DNA from: Spirodela intermedia | Taxonomy: Eukaryota; Streptophyta; Magnoliopsida; Alismatales; Araceae | Direction of reading: 5' to 3' | DNA length: 64,000 nt | Assembly: GCA_902729315.2 (NCBI GenBank) | Contig: LR746267.1 | Location: 4,217,386 to 4,281,385, forward strand | In this document: in pieces, positions 50,412 through 61,887 of the stretch | Layout of the letters: each line of letters starts with the position of its first letter | How positions within the stretch are numbered: the stretch's first letter is position 1 | Program-made: the position numbers and the translations under genes | The notes under the pieces: model-generated | Told to the model about the DNA's origin: nothing | What the model saw: the letters and a program-made list of their open reading frames with translations, nothing else | The model's database searches: none

Positions 50412-52048
50412 CGACGTGACTCAGTCGTTGTATATTAAATCACGCAAATATAAAATTTATAAAATTAGAAAATACGAATTTCTGGATATTTAGAAGTATT
50501 TCTAAATAAATATATCAATTATGCTTCAAAAAAAATTCTAAGAATAGCGGTAATTTTCCAGGTTGATCACAGGGATGTAATATAATATCTAGTAGTTATT
50601 CAGAATTTTTTTCAGTGAATACGGTTTTTTATGAATTTTATACTAAGAAATAAAAAGGAAATATATTTAAAATTCATGAAAAAGGGAAATAAGGGTGCGG
50701 ACGTCATGATGATGTCAGCACCAGGCGAGCGTGAATCAGATAGAAACAGAGTTCTGCCCGGCGATTCTTACGTAAGCGATTATAGATAACTTAATTAATC
50801 AAATTAAGATTTGTAAAAGCTGGAAGAATTGTAATTGAACGAAGTATAGTTCGGTAAATTAAAATCACACAAAGTATCACTAAATGAAGCGTAAATTAAA
50901 TTGAAAGTAGGAAAACAGAGTTCCGGCGTTGTGACGGCGATGTGTCGACGATGCACCAGAATCTTGAGCGTTCGGGAGGATCGTCGTGCAGTGTGCATGG
51001 CCTCGAAGGCTCTCCTTGGACAAAGATGATGTGGGCAATCTCTAGATCTTCTTGCGAAGTCTAGAGATCAATGAAGTGGGTCGTCGAATCATCTCCTGCG
51101 GCTATCACCCGGCGGAGCGGAAAAACGGTGACTTTGCGGCTCTCCGGCGGCTGTCACCCGACGGAGAGGAGCTGGATGGAGGTGGGGCGCGTGTTAGGGA
51201 GCTTCATCCTCAGGTCCGCACAGCAAGAGGAGGCTCTTCATCGCATCTGGTATGCTCTCAGGAGGTGGCGATTGGTCTCCCAGCGGATCGTCCTCTTCCC
51301 GACGATGGCTTGTTTGTCAATCAATCGGAGATGATTTACTCGATGGATTCGCGATCCTTTTATCGTGAATCGTTCAGCAATTTTAGTAGCAATGCTCCGC
51401 GAATCGCATTGATGAGGTTTTTGCCGATGATCCAGCGATTCTCGTTGCTTAATCCTTCACCGGCGATCTGCAAGAAAGTTGCGATAATCAAATAAAAATA
51501 TATGAATTTTGACTCTGGAAGGATTCAAGCCTGCACTAGTCGCCCGCCTCTTCTGAGGAAGGTGTGACGGGGGTTTAGTCCCACATCAGTTATACGCCGA
51601 TTTTTTGGGTGAATATATAGTAATGTTAGCTTTGTGAGCAAAGTCCCTTCTCTCGCGTGTATGATCACTCCTTGCCCCACAGTCAGCTGGCCACCGGTGA
51701 CGTGGAAGGGCAGTGGCGTACGCGTGCCCTGTCAGTCCCCAAGCCAAGCCGCTCGAGCCCCTGCTCGTGGCTTACTCCCCCACTGCGCTTCCGACCCGCT
51801 TGCAGGCACGACTGGCCGGCGGGTCCCCCTATTTTTGTAATATTTTTATTTTTATTTTTTATTCTTCATTTATCTCAAAAGTAAGATTGTAAAAATCATA
51901 TAAAATCACATAATTACCCAAAAATTCATGTTAATCAATTGAAAACTAAAAATCATTCTTTAACAGAAATATAAGTCTATTTATCATGAGTTAAGGCTAA
52001 AACTATATTATTTACTAATTATTAACTCATGATAATGAAGACTTATCA
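50412..52048 (-). mobile_element. Solo LTR, gypsy family (copy B), nested in copy A
   Basis: A 1637-bp LTR inserted in copy A with target duplication ggcgg (50407-50411, 52049-52053). The first base pair of the outer end changed (cgacgtgactcag instead of tgacgtgactcag). The tRNA-like box has CpG decay (TTGAATCC on the sense strand). Confidence 0.9.
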
Positions 52049-52934
52049 GGCGGCATGCATCGGTGATGCACCAGAATCTTGAGTATTCGGGAGGATCATC
52101 GTGTAGTGTCCATGGCCTTGAAGGCTCTCCTTGGATAAAGATGATATGGGCAATCTCTAGATCTCCTTGCGAAGTCTAGAGATCAATAAAATGGGTCGTC
52201 AAATCGTCTCCGGCAGTTGTCACCCAGCGAAGTAGAAAAACGGCGACTTTGTGGCTCTCTAACGGTTGTCACCCAACAGAAAGGAGCTAGATGGAAGTGG
52301 GGCGCATGTCAAGGAGCTTCATCCTTAGGTCCGTATAGTAAGAGGAGGCTCTTCATCGCATCTGATACGCTCTTAGGAGGTGGTGACTTGTCTCCTAGCG
52401 GATTGTCCTTTTCCCGATGACGGCATGTTTGTTGATCAATCGGAGATGCTTTACTCGATGAACTTATGATTTTTTTATTACGAATCGTTCAACAATTTTA
52501 GTAATAATGTTTTGTGAATCACGATGATGAGATTTTTGCTGATGATCTAACAATTTTGGTTGCTTAGTCCTTCACCGATGATCTACAGGAAAGTCGCGAT
52601 AATCAGATAAAAAACTATGAGTTTTGGCTCTAGGAGGATTCAAATCTGCACCGGTTGCCCGCCCTTCCTAGGGAAGGTGATGTAAGTTTAGTCTCACATT
52701 GGTTGTGCGTCGAAGTTTCTGGTGAATATAAAGTAATATTAGATTCTCGATCAAGTCCCTTTCTCGCACGTGTATGACCACTCCTTGTCCCATAGCCAGC
52801 TGGCCACTAGTGACCAGGAAGGGCAGTGGCGCACACGTGCCCCCATCAGTTCAAGTCGCTTGAGCCCCTACTTGCGATTCTTGTCCGATTGCACTTCCAA
52901 CCTGCTTGTAAGACTGACTGGCTGGTGAGCCTCC

Positions 52935-54985
52935 TGACGTGACTCAGTCGTTGTATGTTAAATCACGCAAATATAAAATTTATAAAACTAGAAAATACGA
53001 ATTTTCGGATATTTAGAAGTATTTCAAAATAAATATATCAATTATAATTCAATAAAAATTCCAAAAATAGCGGTAATTTTCCAGGTCGATCACAGGGATG
53101 TAATATAATATCTGGTAATTATTCAGAATTTTTCTCAATGAGTACAATTTTCTTACGAATTTTATACTAGGAAATAAAAAGGAAATATATTTAAAATTCA
53201 CAAAAAGAAAAGGAAATAAGGGTGCGGACGTCAGGATGACGTCAGCGCCCGGCGAACGCGAATCAGGCGGAAACAGAGTTCCGCCCGGCGATTCTTACGT
53301 AGGCGATTACAGACGACTCAATTAATCAAATTAAGATCTGTAAAAGCCGGAAGAATCGTAATTGAACGAAGTATAGTTTGGTAAATAAAAATCAACAAAG
53401 TATCACTAAATGAAGCGTAAATTAAATTGAAAGCAGGAAAACAGAGTTCCGGCGTCGCGACGGCGATGCGTCGGCAATGCACCGGAATCCTGAGCGTTCG
53501 AGAGGATCGTCGTGCAGTGTCCACGGCCTCGAAGGCTCTCTTTGGACAAAGACGACGTGGGCAATCTCTAGATAAAGCAGGAAAACAGAGTTCCGGCGTC
53601 GCGACGGCGACGCGTCGGCGATGCACCGGAATCCTGAGCGTTCGGGAGGGTCGTCGTGCAGTGTCCACGGCCTCGAAGGCTCTCCTTGGACAAAGACGAC
53701 GTGGGCAATCTCTAGATAAAGCAGGAAAACAGAGTTCCGGCGTCGCGACGGCGACGCGTCGGCGATGCACCGGAATCCTGAGCGTTCGGGAGGGTCGTCG
53801 TGCAGTGTCCACGGCCTCGAAGGCTCTCCTTGGACAAAGACGACGTGGGCAATCTCTAGATAAAGCAGGAAAACAGAGTTCCGGCGTCGCGACGGCGACG
53901 CGTCGGCGATGCACCGGAATCCTGAGCGTTGGGAGGGTCGTCGTGCAGTGTCCACGGCCTCGAAGGCTCTCCTTGGACAAAGACGACGTGGGCAATCTCT
54001 AGATCTTCTCGCGAAGTCTAGAGACCAATGAAGTGGGTCGTCGAATCGTCTCCGGCGGCTGTCACCCGGCGGAGCGGAAAAACGGCGACTTTGCGGCTCT
54101 CCGGCGGCTGTCACCCGACGGGGAGGGGCTGGATGGAGGTGAGGCGCGTGTTAGGGAGCTTCATCCTCAGGTCCGCGCAGCAAGAGGAGGCTCTTCATCG
54201 CATCTGGTACGCTCTCAGGAGGTGGCGACTGGTCTCCCGGCGGATCGTCCTCTTCCCGACGACGGCTTGTTCGTCGATCAATCGGAGATGATTTACTCGA
54301 TGGATTGCGATCCTTTTATCGCGAATCGTTCAGAAATTTTAGTAGCAATGCTCCGCGAATCGCGTTGACGAGATTTTCGCCGATGATCCAGCGATTCCAG
54401 TTGCTTAATCCTTCACCGGCGATCTGCAGGAAAGTCGCGATAATCAGTTAAAAATATATGAATTTTGACTCTGGGAGGATTCGAACCCGCGGCGGTCGCC
54501 CGCCCCTTACAAGGTGGATTTAGTCCCACATCGGTTGTGGGCGGATTATTCGGGCGAATATAGAGTAAAGTTAGCTTTCTAGGCAAAGTCCTCTCGCGTG
54601 TACGACCACTCCTTGCCCCACAGCCGGCTGACCACCGGTGACGTGGAAGGGGAGTGGCGCACACGTGCCCCTATCGATCCAAGCAAGCCGCTCGAGCCCC
54701 TGCTCGCGGCTACTCCCCGACTGCGCTTCCGACCCGCTTGCGGGCCCGGCTGGCCGGCGGATCCCCCCATTTTGCAATATTTTTATTTTTATTTCTTGTT
54801 CTTCATTTATCTCAAAACTAAGACTGTAAAAATCGTATAAAATCACATAATTACCCAAAAATTCACGTTAATCAACTGAAAACCACTTTTCATGCTTTAA
54901 CACAAATATAAGTCTATTTATCATGAGTTAAGGCTAAAACTATATTATTTACTAATTATTAACTCATGATAATGAAGACTTATCA
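52935..54985 (-). mobile_element. Solo LTR, gypsy family (copy C), nested in copy A
   Basis: LTR of 2051 bp with perfect TGACGTGACTCAG and GACTTATCA ends and target duplication cctcc (52930-52934, 54986-54990). The extra length over copy 2 comes from a fourfold 144-bp repeat. GC-rich and the best preserved copy with copy 2. Confidence 0.9.
53431..54006. repeat. Four tandem 144-bp repeats inside LTR copy C
   Basis: Units start at 53431, 53575, 53719 and 53863, each beginning aagcaggaaaacagagttccgg and ending gggcaatctctagat. Units 2-4 are almost identical, with a 1-nt loss in unit 4 (gcgttgggagg); unit 1 differs at several sites. Because 144 is a multiple of three, long ORFs (191-230 aa) appear on both strands, but they are only repeat translations. 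Confidence 0.95.
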
Positions 54986-55211
54986 CCTCCCCTCATTTTG
55001 CTATATTTTTATTTTAATTTCTTTTTCTTTATTTATCTCAAAAGTAAGACTGTAAAAATCATATAAAATTACATAATTACCCAAAAATTTATGTTAATCA
55101 ATTGAAAATCACTTTTCACACTTTAACACAAATATAAGGCTATTTATCATGAGTTAAGGCTAAAACTAAATGATTTACTAATTATGAACTCATGATAATG
55201 AAGACTTATTA

Positions 55212-57097
55212 GTCAACATAAAATTTTTCAGCTACTTGAATTAGAGGAGTTGAGGAATGAAGCTTATGAAATGATAGAATAAATAAAGAAAAAACTAAAA
55301 CTTTTCATGATAAACTAGAATATGAGGATAAAAAGTATGGTTATATGATTCTAGGCTGAAATTATTCACAATAAAATTAAAATCAAAATGGATAGGACCT
55401 TATGTGGTGTAAGAGACATAATCATGAGGATGTAATAATTAAAGATCTTAAAAGTGATCAGAGTTTTAAGATAAATGGATAGTACCTTAAGCATTACATA
55501 GAATATGAATGCCTTGTAGAAAAATAAATTTTATTATTAAAAGAAATTCAATAGTAAGATTAATGTGTCTAGTTGGAGACATTCTATTAAGCACTACATG
55601 AGAGGCAACCCATAGTTTTTGTTTAATTCTATTTTTTAAAATTTTATTTTTCTTAGAATTTTATAGTATTTATTATTTTCAAAAATAAATTGTAAGAGGA
55701 AGAGTATAATATGAAGTGAAAAATTAAAAATGAGGTTGAGGTGATGTGTTTCTGAACTTTATCCTTTATGACAATAATTTTACTAAACTTTACATATATG
55801 CATGTTTCTCTTAAAAATTATATTTTATGCATATTCTATTCTGATTTTTCTATGTTATTGATGACAATGTCATTTTTAAGTTGGGGAGTGAAGCATTAAG
55901 TCTTAATTTATGTTGTAGGATGATTAAGAACATGTGATTACATTTTTTTTTGCTCACCTATAAAAGTAATTAAAAAAATTGAAGAAAAACTATAGCATTT
56001 GTTTTTTAATTTTCTGTCAAGAATAATAGAGAATAATTTATAGACTATCAAAAATAACAAAAAGAAGTAGTTTGAATTTGAAATTGTAGAGACCTTTTTC
56101 TCACATTTCAATCCCCTAGATATATTTCTGAAATTAGAAAGTAGAACTATAAAGATGATTGTTTTAATTTATTTTTGACAAATTCACTATTATTGAAAAT
56201 AGAACTAAAGATAAATAACAAATTGTCAGAACTATCTAATTTATAAATTTCTTACATCATATTTTATGCACAAAAAATTAAATCAATTAGATTGATTGAA
56301 AATAAAATATATTATGATAATTATTATTGAGTTAAAATAATAATTTAGTAGCATAAAATGTTGAAATACTCCTTAGACACATGGTAGATAACATGGATTT
56401 GATTTTACAGAGTTTCACTTCATGATCTTAATAGATAATATTTACTTGATGTGAAAATTTGATTGATCATTTGAGTTTAATAGAATTTTTTATATCCTAA
56501 TTTATAAGAATTATGAGGAGAAATCACTTATTTTGGAATCTTTTTTAAAAAAATAATGCAAAAAATCTTAAAATATACATATAGGGTGTGAGACATCATT
56601 CTCATTATTGAAATTTGTCTACAGAAAAACACTTGCTGTAAAATGAGTAGATAATATAAAAGCTTTGAAAATGAAGAGTACACATAGCCGGTGTGAGACA
56701 TCATTTTTATTTTCAAAATTTATCTTCATGAAAACCTACTTATCCACTACAGAAAAAAATAGAAGTAATATAGTGCAAACTTCAAAAATCAAGTCATGGA
56801 AAGAAAAAAATAAATATAAGATCAATATTATTATTAGATGAATATTGATAATTATAATATCTTGTGAATTATATCTATGAGTGAAGAAGTGACAAAGATG
56901 TGAATATAAGAGTGCTTAAATATTTAAGTGCTTGACATAATTCTTAAATACTTGATATAAGAGTCTAAAGTGTCTAGTAGTGCATCATTTCTAATTATAT
57001 TTTTATGTATTAAAATATGATATCTAAAATTTATAAATTTTTATTAATTTTTATAATTTTATTACTAAGGGACTAACAAGATTTAAGTTGGGAGGTG
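55212..57097 (+). mobile_element. Gypsy integrase C-terminus, 3' noncoding region and polypurine tract
   Basis: Begins with FQLLELEELRNEAYE (about 55232-55280), typical of gypsy integrase C-termini, then decayed text to about 55560. The rest is AT-rich with a purine tract aagttggggagtgaag near 55880 and the true polypurine tract at 57085-57097, directly before the LTR. Confidence 0.8.
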
Positions 57098-58782
57098 TGA
57101 TAAGTCTTCGCTATCATGAGTTAATAATTAATTAATAATAGATTTTTAGTCTTAACTTATGATAAATAGACTTATATTTATGTTAAATTAGAAAAAATAA
57201 TTTTTAATGAGTTAATATGAAATTTTGATTAATTATGTAATTTTATACAAATTTATATAATTTTTATAATCCTATTTTTGAGATAAATAAAATAAAATAA
57301 AAAGATAAAAAAAGGAGAACTTGCCGGCCAATCAAGCTCATAAGTAGGTTAGAAGTACAATCAAGTAGAGCTATGAGCAAGGGCTAAAGTAGTTGAGGAC
57401 GGACCAATAGGAGACATGTGTGCATCACTCCCATTCCACATCACTAGTTGCTAGTCAGGCATGGGGCAAGGAGTGATTGTACACATGAGAAAAGGCCTAA
57501 TTGATTATCAAGTCTTGCATTATTATACATCCGACTCAAAATTTGACATATAATTGATGTGAGATTAAACCAATGGTCACAAATTCCCCAAAGGTTTTAA
57601 TATTTTTAATACCTAAAATATACATTATTTATTAGAAAGAGATACCTTTATGATGTCACTTTATAAAGATATTCACATACTTATTTCACTCACTTTTATG
57701 TAGGTGGACAATCATTGAGGGTTCGAATCTTACTAGAGTCAAAACTCATATCTTTATGTGAGTAAATTATACCTTTCTTATAAATTACTAGTGAAGGATT
57801 AAGCCCCTAGAATCACTCAATTTTTAATGAAAATCTCGTCAACAAGATTTGTGGAACATTGTTACTAAAATTACATAATGATTATGAGTAAAAAGATCAC
57901 AAATTCATTGAGTAAATTATCTCTAATTGATCGACAAATAAGTTATCGTCCAGAAGAGATCGATCTACTAAGAGATGAGTCATCACCTTATGAGAGTGTA
58001 CCATATATGATCAAGAGCCCCCTCTTGCTATTTGGGCTTAATGATGCAGCTCTTTAAGATGTGCTCCACCTCTATCAAACTTATTGGTGTCAATTATTAG
58101 AGATTCACAAAGTTGTTATTCTTTTACTTTATCAGGTGACACCTGCTAGAGATGATTTGACAACCCACTTCATTGATTTTTAGACTTCAAAAATAGATCT
58201 AGCAAATACCCAAGTTGTCAATGTGTAAGGAGAGCTTTTGAGGTTGTGGACATTATTCAATAATCCTCTTGAACACATAGAATTATGAGGTCAGAACTCT
58301 ACCTTTCTTACTTTCAACTTAATTGTCTCTTAATTTAGTGATACTTAATGTAATTTTAAATTTCAAAAACATTCTTCATTCAATTATGATATGGTTCTTC
58401 TCGCTTTTACACATCTAAATTTGACTCATTTATAGAACTCTATTTCTACTTGAATTGTATTCCTTAGGGTGTTGATGTTATCTTGACGTCCTCACCCTTA
58501 TTTACTTTTTTTGTAAAATTTTAAATATATTTTATATTTATTATTTACTCTAAAAATGATAATAAATTATATTCTTCTAAAATAATTCTAAAATATTACC
58601 TGATATTATGTTACATACTCTATGATTGAGTTGGAAATTTCTCACTATGTTTGGAATCTTTTATTGAGTTAGAATTAATTTATTTTCTCTAAAATATTTC
58701 TAAAAATCTAAAAAGAAGTATTTTTCTAAATTTATAAATTTTTAATTTACATGATTTATTATACAATGACTAAGTCACATCA
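57098..58782 (+). mobile_element. 3' LTR of the gypsy element
   Basis: A 1685-bp LTR starting TGATAAGTCTTCGCTATC straight after the polypurine tract and ending AAGTCACATCA. It is the copy that proves the whole repeat family is an LTR of a Ty3/gypsy element. CpG decay is heavy; the tRNA-like box reads GGTTCGAATCT. Confidence 0.88.
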
Positions 58783-58787
58783 ATAAC

Positions 58788-59520
58788 CAAGCACTAAAAA
58801 GTACAACTTCAATACCTAAAAAGTACTGAAGTTGACTTAGGTATCTGATCGTCACTTTGTTATGAAGAAAAACCTTGAAATTAGAGATACATCCATTTAT
58901 CAACACTCATCAGAATAATGTCATCAACATGGAGAAGAAGAATAATGTAGCTCGCAACAATGTGACAATAGAAAATGATGGGATTAGAAGCACTCTAATG
59001 AAGATTAAAATCTTGAACTGGCTTGTAGAAATAACTAAACCAAGTCAAGGAGGCTACTTTAGCTTATAGATAGATTTTTATAGATACCACATAGAATCTG
59101 ATGAGTCAGCCAAAATAAAATTAGGAGGTTGCTCCAATATACTGCTTCCTCAAGATTGTCATGAAGAAAATCATTCTTTACATTCAACTGATGAAGAGAC
59201 CGTGAGAAGTGGACTACAAACACTAGCAAGTACAAACTGAAGTAAGTTTCACCACTAGAGAGAAAGTTTTAATATAATCCTCTTGATATGTTTGAGAAAA
59301 CCTTCAGGCCACTTAGTGAGCTTTGAGGCGATCAATAGAACAATCTACAACCATCTTAATCATGAATACTTAGCAACAACTCACCCTAGGAGTGGACAAG
59401 AGATGAAGAATCAAATACCAAGTTGAGGTAAGATAGAGCCTTTATCTCCTCTTCTATTGTAACACGACAACTAGGATGACTCAATGCCTAAGAAATAGTC
59501 TTGGGAATAAAAAAACAAGA
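58788..59520 (-). mobile_element. Ty1/copia relic, RT (right half)
   Basis: Continuation of the element at 43789-44576. Minus-strand text includes RYLSQLQYFLGIEV (58800-58860), YSSSP/LLLHVDDII (about 58915-58950, normally YVDDI) and NVKNDFLHDNLEEAVYW (about 59150-59210, normally DVKNAFLHGDLEEEVYM). Stops are scattered throughout. Confidence 0.85.
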
Positions 59521-60060
59521 TAGGTGTTAAAGTTACATTTTGATATTTTAGATAGTTTTATTATTTTAGTTTTATGTGTTAACTTGTAGAATAAATATAG
59601 CAATATATTGTTAATTTTGAAAGTGTGAAGTTGAAGTACTTGATGTAAATTTTCATATTTACAAAGGTATAAGAGTAAAATATAAAAATATCACCACCCA
59701 CTAGCAAGTTGGCACTTGATAGTTGACTTGGAGGGGCATTGCACTCGAGTGGGTAGACCTAGATTGGGGGAACCACAAGTTGGGCTAAAGTGGTAAAGGA
59801 CTTACTTTGCACACATGTGTGTCACTCCCTTGCCATTTCTTGGCAGCCAATCGGTCATGGAGCAATGGGGATTGTACACACGTGTACATAGTAGGGTGGA
59901 CCACCTTTTAACTTCTCCTAAGATGGTTTTGTGCATTATTTCATTTTGGGAGAAGGGATCTCTACACTAAAAACTTAACTTTTATACATTTAGTTTAATT
60001 ACTGAAAATGTTTTGTTGTGGGACTAAAAATTTTCATTTGTTTCAATGCAGCAGTCTAGA
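59521..60060 (+). mobile_element. Divergent LTR-related sequence
   Basis: Between about 59690 and 60030 the order of landmarks matches the gypsy-family LTR at low identity: cacatgtgtgtcactccc, ttggcagccaatcggtcatggagcaa, gtacacacgtg, gagaagggatct, and gttgtgggactaaa. It looks like a second, related LTR family. Ends and target duplication could not be fixed. Confidence 0.55.
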
Positions 60061-61730
60061 GCGCGATGTGATTCAGTAGTGCTCAATATGCCACGTTACC
60101 ACATATGAGAGATCTCGTGATATGAGTAGACAACCACAATACTTGAAGCATAAAGTAATCAATCGATGGTTTGTGAATCTTACACTGCTCAACACACACA
60201 TGACTAGAAATGATGATCTAATGATGAGTGAAGTGCTAGGTACTAGGGACTTAAGTTTTTGGTTGACAATAATTTGTGATGGGTTAATCTTACATCACTT
60301 GATGCGTCACATGACCAAATACATCTGCTCCAGTAGTACGTGAAGCACCACAACCAAAAACTTAAGTTTTTGCACATGTCATCATCAAGGATATAAAGAT
60401 AATAATTGATTATTATTTAGTAAAATGGATATTATTGATTATCTTTAAAAACTTAATTGTAGTTGTAAATACAACATTTATTTTTTTCTTCTTTTGTGCG
60501 ATCAACACCTCTAATGATAATTATAAATTAGTAGTTACATCTATGCATTAATATGTTATATATAAATACTAATTAGTGGGTAGAGAATGGAATTATAGAT
60601 ATGTTACCGACTCATTATGATATTCATAATATTTTATTATTTAAGTCCTAATACATATTATTTTACTTATTTTTTTGATATTACGAGACTAACCCCACTT
60701 GAAAAGTCAAGTAGTGATTCTCTCATATTTTCTAAATAATTATTTGATTACAAAGACTTAGGTGAGCTCTTATTATGAGTTGGAAGTAATTGAAGAAACT
60801 CAAGTTTTCAGCCCAAAGAAAAACTTAAGTCTTATGGGCAGGCCTAATATATTTATGGGCCCAAGAGAGGGCCTCATCTTAGTTAAGCCCATTTAGACCT
60901 TAAGTGGCACATGACCTTAGCTTAACTCATTTGACTTAAAAGAACTATCAAGAGATGAGATCTAGGTCACCACTCTTAGGGCACCTTAAGAGGAGACTAA
61001 GAGGTGGATTAGAGTGCCATCTTCATAGAAGAATCTAGACCATCCACTAAGAGAGTTAGTTATTAATCATAACCATTTATAGAGGGGCCTAATTCTCTAG
61101 AGGATTAAGACCTCTTGCCTCCCTCTTGGAGGAAACTTTTTAACTCTCTCTCTAGTAGTGACTAGTCAAAGAAAAAATGAGAAAAATCAAGACTCGGTCA
61201 ATGACATTCTCATGCCCAAGATCATTGTGGAGAAGAGACTACTTAGACTGCATCAAGATCAATGCGGATCAAGCACCACTTGGCCTAATATTGACGCACA
61301 ATGAGGTTTGTGAAAGATCTAGATTTAGGGTGTCCTTGTAATCTTCTCTATGGATAAATTCATTCTTAGTTCAAATTAGTTTTTATCATTTATTATATTA
61401 TTTTATTACGTTAGATCCATTCTCTGCCTTTGCCACACTTTTTATTTATCTTGTCTTCACATATTTTAGATTTAATTACGTTCTTCACGATCTCAAGTAT
61501 ATTTATATATATATAAGAAATAAAATAAGTAAACTTCTTACTCTCATTACTCATACTCCTTGAGTATCAACCCTTGCTCATCCTAAACTACAAAGTGAGG
61601 TTTTATAAATATTATTTGCATAAACTTAGTTACATCATGATAACATGTTTACCTCTAAATTGAAATCATCATTGGCTATCGACAAACTTGTTCCTTCCTT
61701 CCCCAACTGCACTCAAGGCCTTTGGTGTGT
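60061..61730. other. AT-rich region, no gene recognised
   Basis: Short ORFs only (73 aa at 60122-60343 without a domain). A moderately GC-richer stretch at about 60830-61330 with a promoter-like and leader-like layout may belong to another LTR, but no second copy is in the window. Confidence 0.45.
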
Positions 61731-61886
61731 GGTTAACTCTTTTCTTTTCTTCCCAAATGACGGGGATAATGTAATAGACCCCTTTTTTTAGTAGATCTCT
61801 CTAGCAAGCAACATAACATTTTTAGACAATACTTCTGTGACTTTTGGTGTGGTGTGGCACATTCAGACAAAATCAAGCCACCACAC
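61731..61886. repeat. 156-bp direct repeat, left copy
   Basis: Shares almost the full sequence of 63505-63659, including gtagatctctctagcaag, cataacatttttag, acttctgtgacttt and aagccaccacac. The two copies bracket one LTR. Confidence 0.9.
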
Positions 61887-61887
61887 A

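Larger units (their letters stand above)
49888..55211 (-). mobile_element. Solo LTR, gypsy family (copy A), split by two younger LTRs
   Basis: A minus-strand LTR inserted in the gypsy element with target duplication gtcaa (49883-49887, 55212-55216). Its own sequence is 49888-50411, 52054-52934 and 54991-55211. The gaps hold copies B and C. Its terminal CA became TA (gacttatta). It is AT-rich compared with B and C, as expected for the older host. Confidence 0.88.
44577..58782 (+). mobile_element. Ty3/gypsy retrotransposon, decayed and multiply interrupted
   Basis: A gypsy element inserted into a minus-strand copia RT, with target duplication ataat (44572-44576) and ataac (58783-58787). It consists of a short 5' LTR piece (about 44577-44755), the late RT/RNase H and integrase domains, a long 3' noncoding part, a polypurine tract aagttgggaggtg (57085-57097) and a 3' LTR (57098-58782). 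Gag, protease and the RT palm are missing. Three LTRs of the same family interrupt the integrase and its downstream part. The NEMP-type integrase text and long 3' region suggest the Tat/Athila group (non-chromovirus). That clade call is an inference. Confidence 0.85.

Noticed and set aside
53318-54114. ORFs of 191-230 aa on both strands with a 48-aa repeat
   Set aside because: Produced by the 144-bp (48-codon) tandem repeat in an LTR; the same openness on both strands argues against coding.
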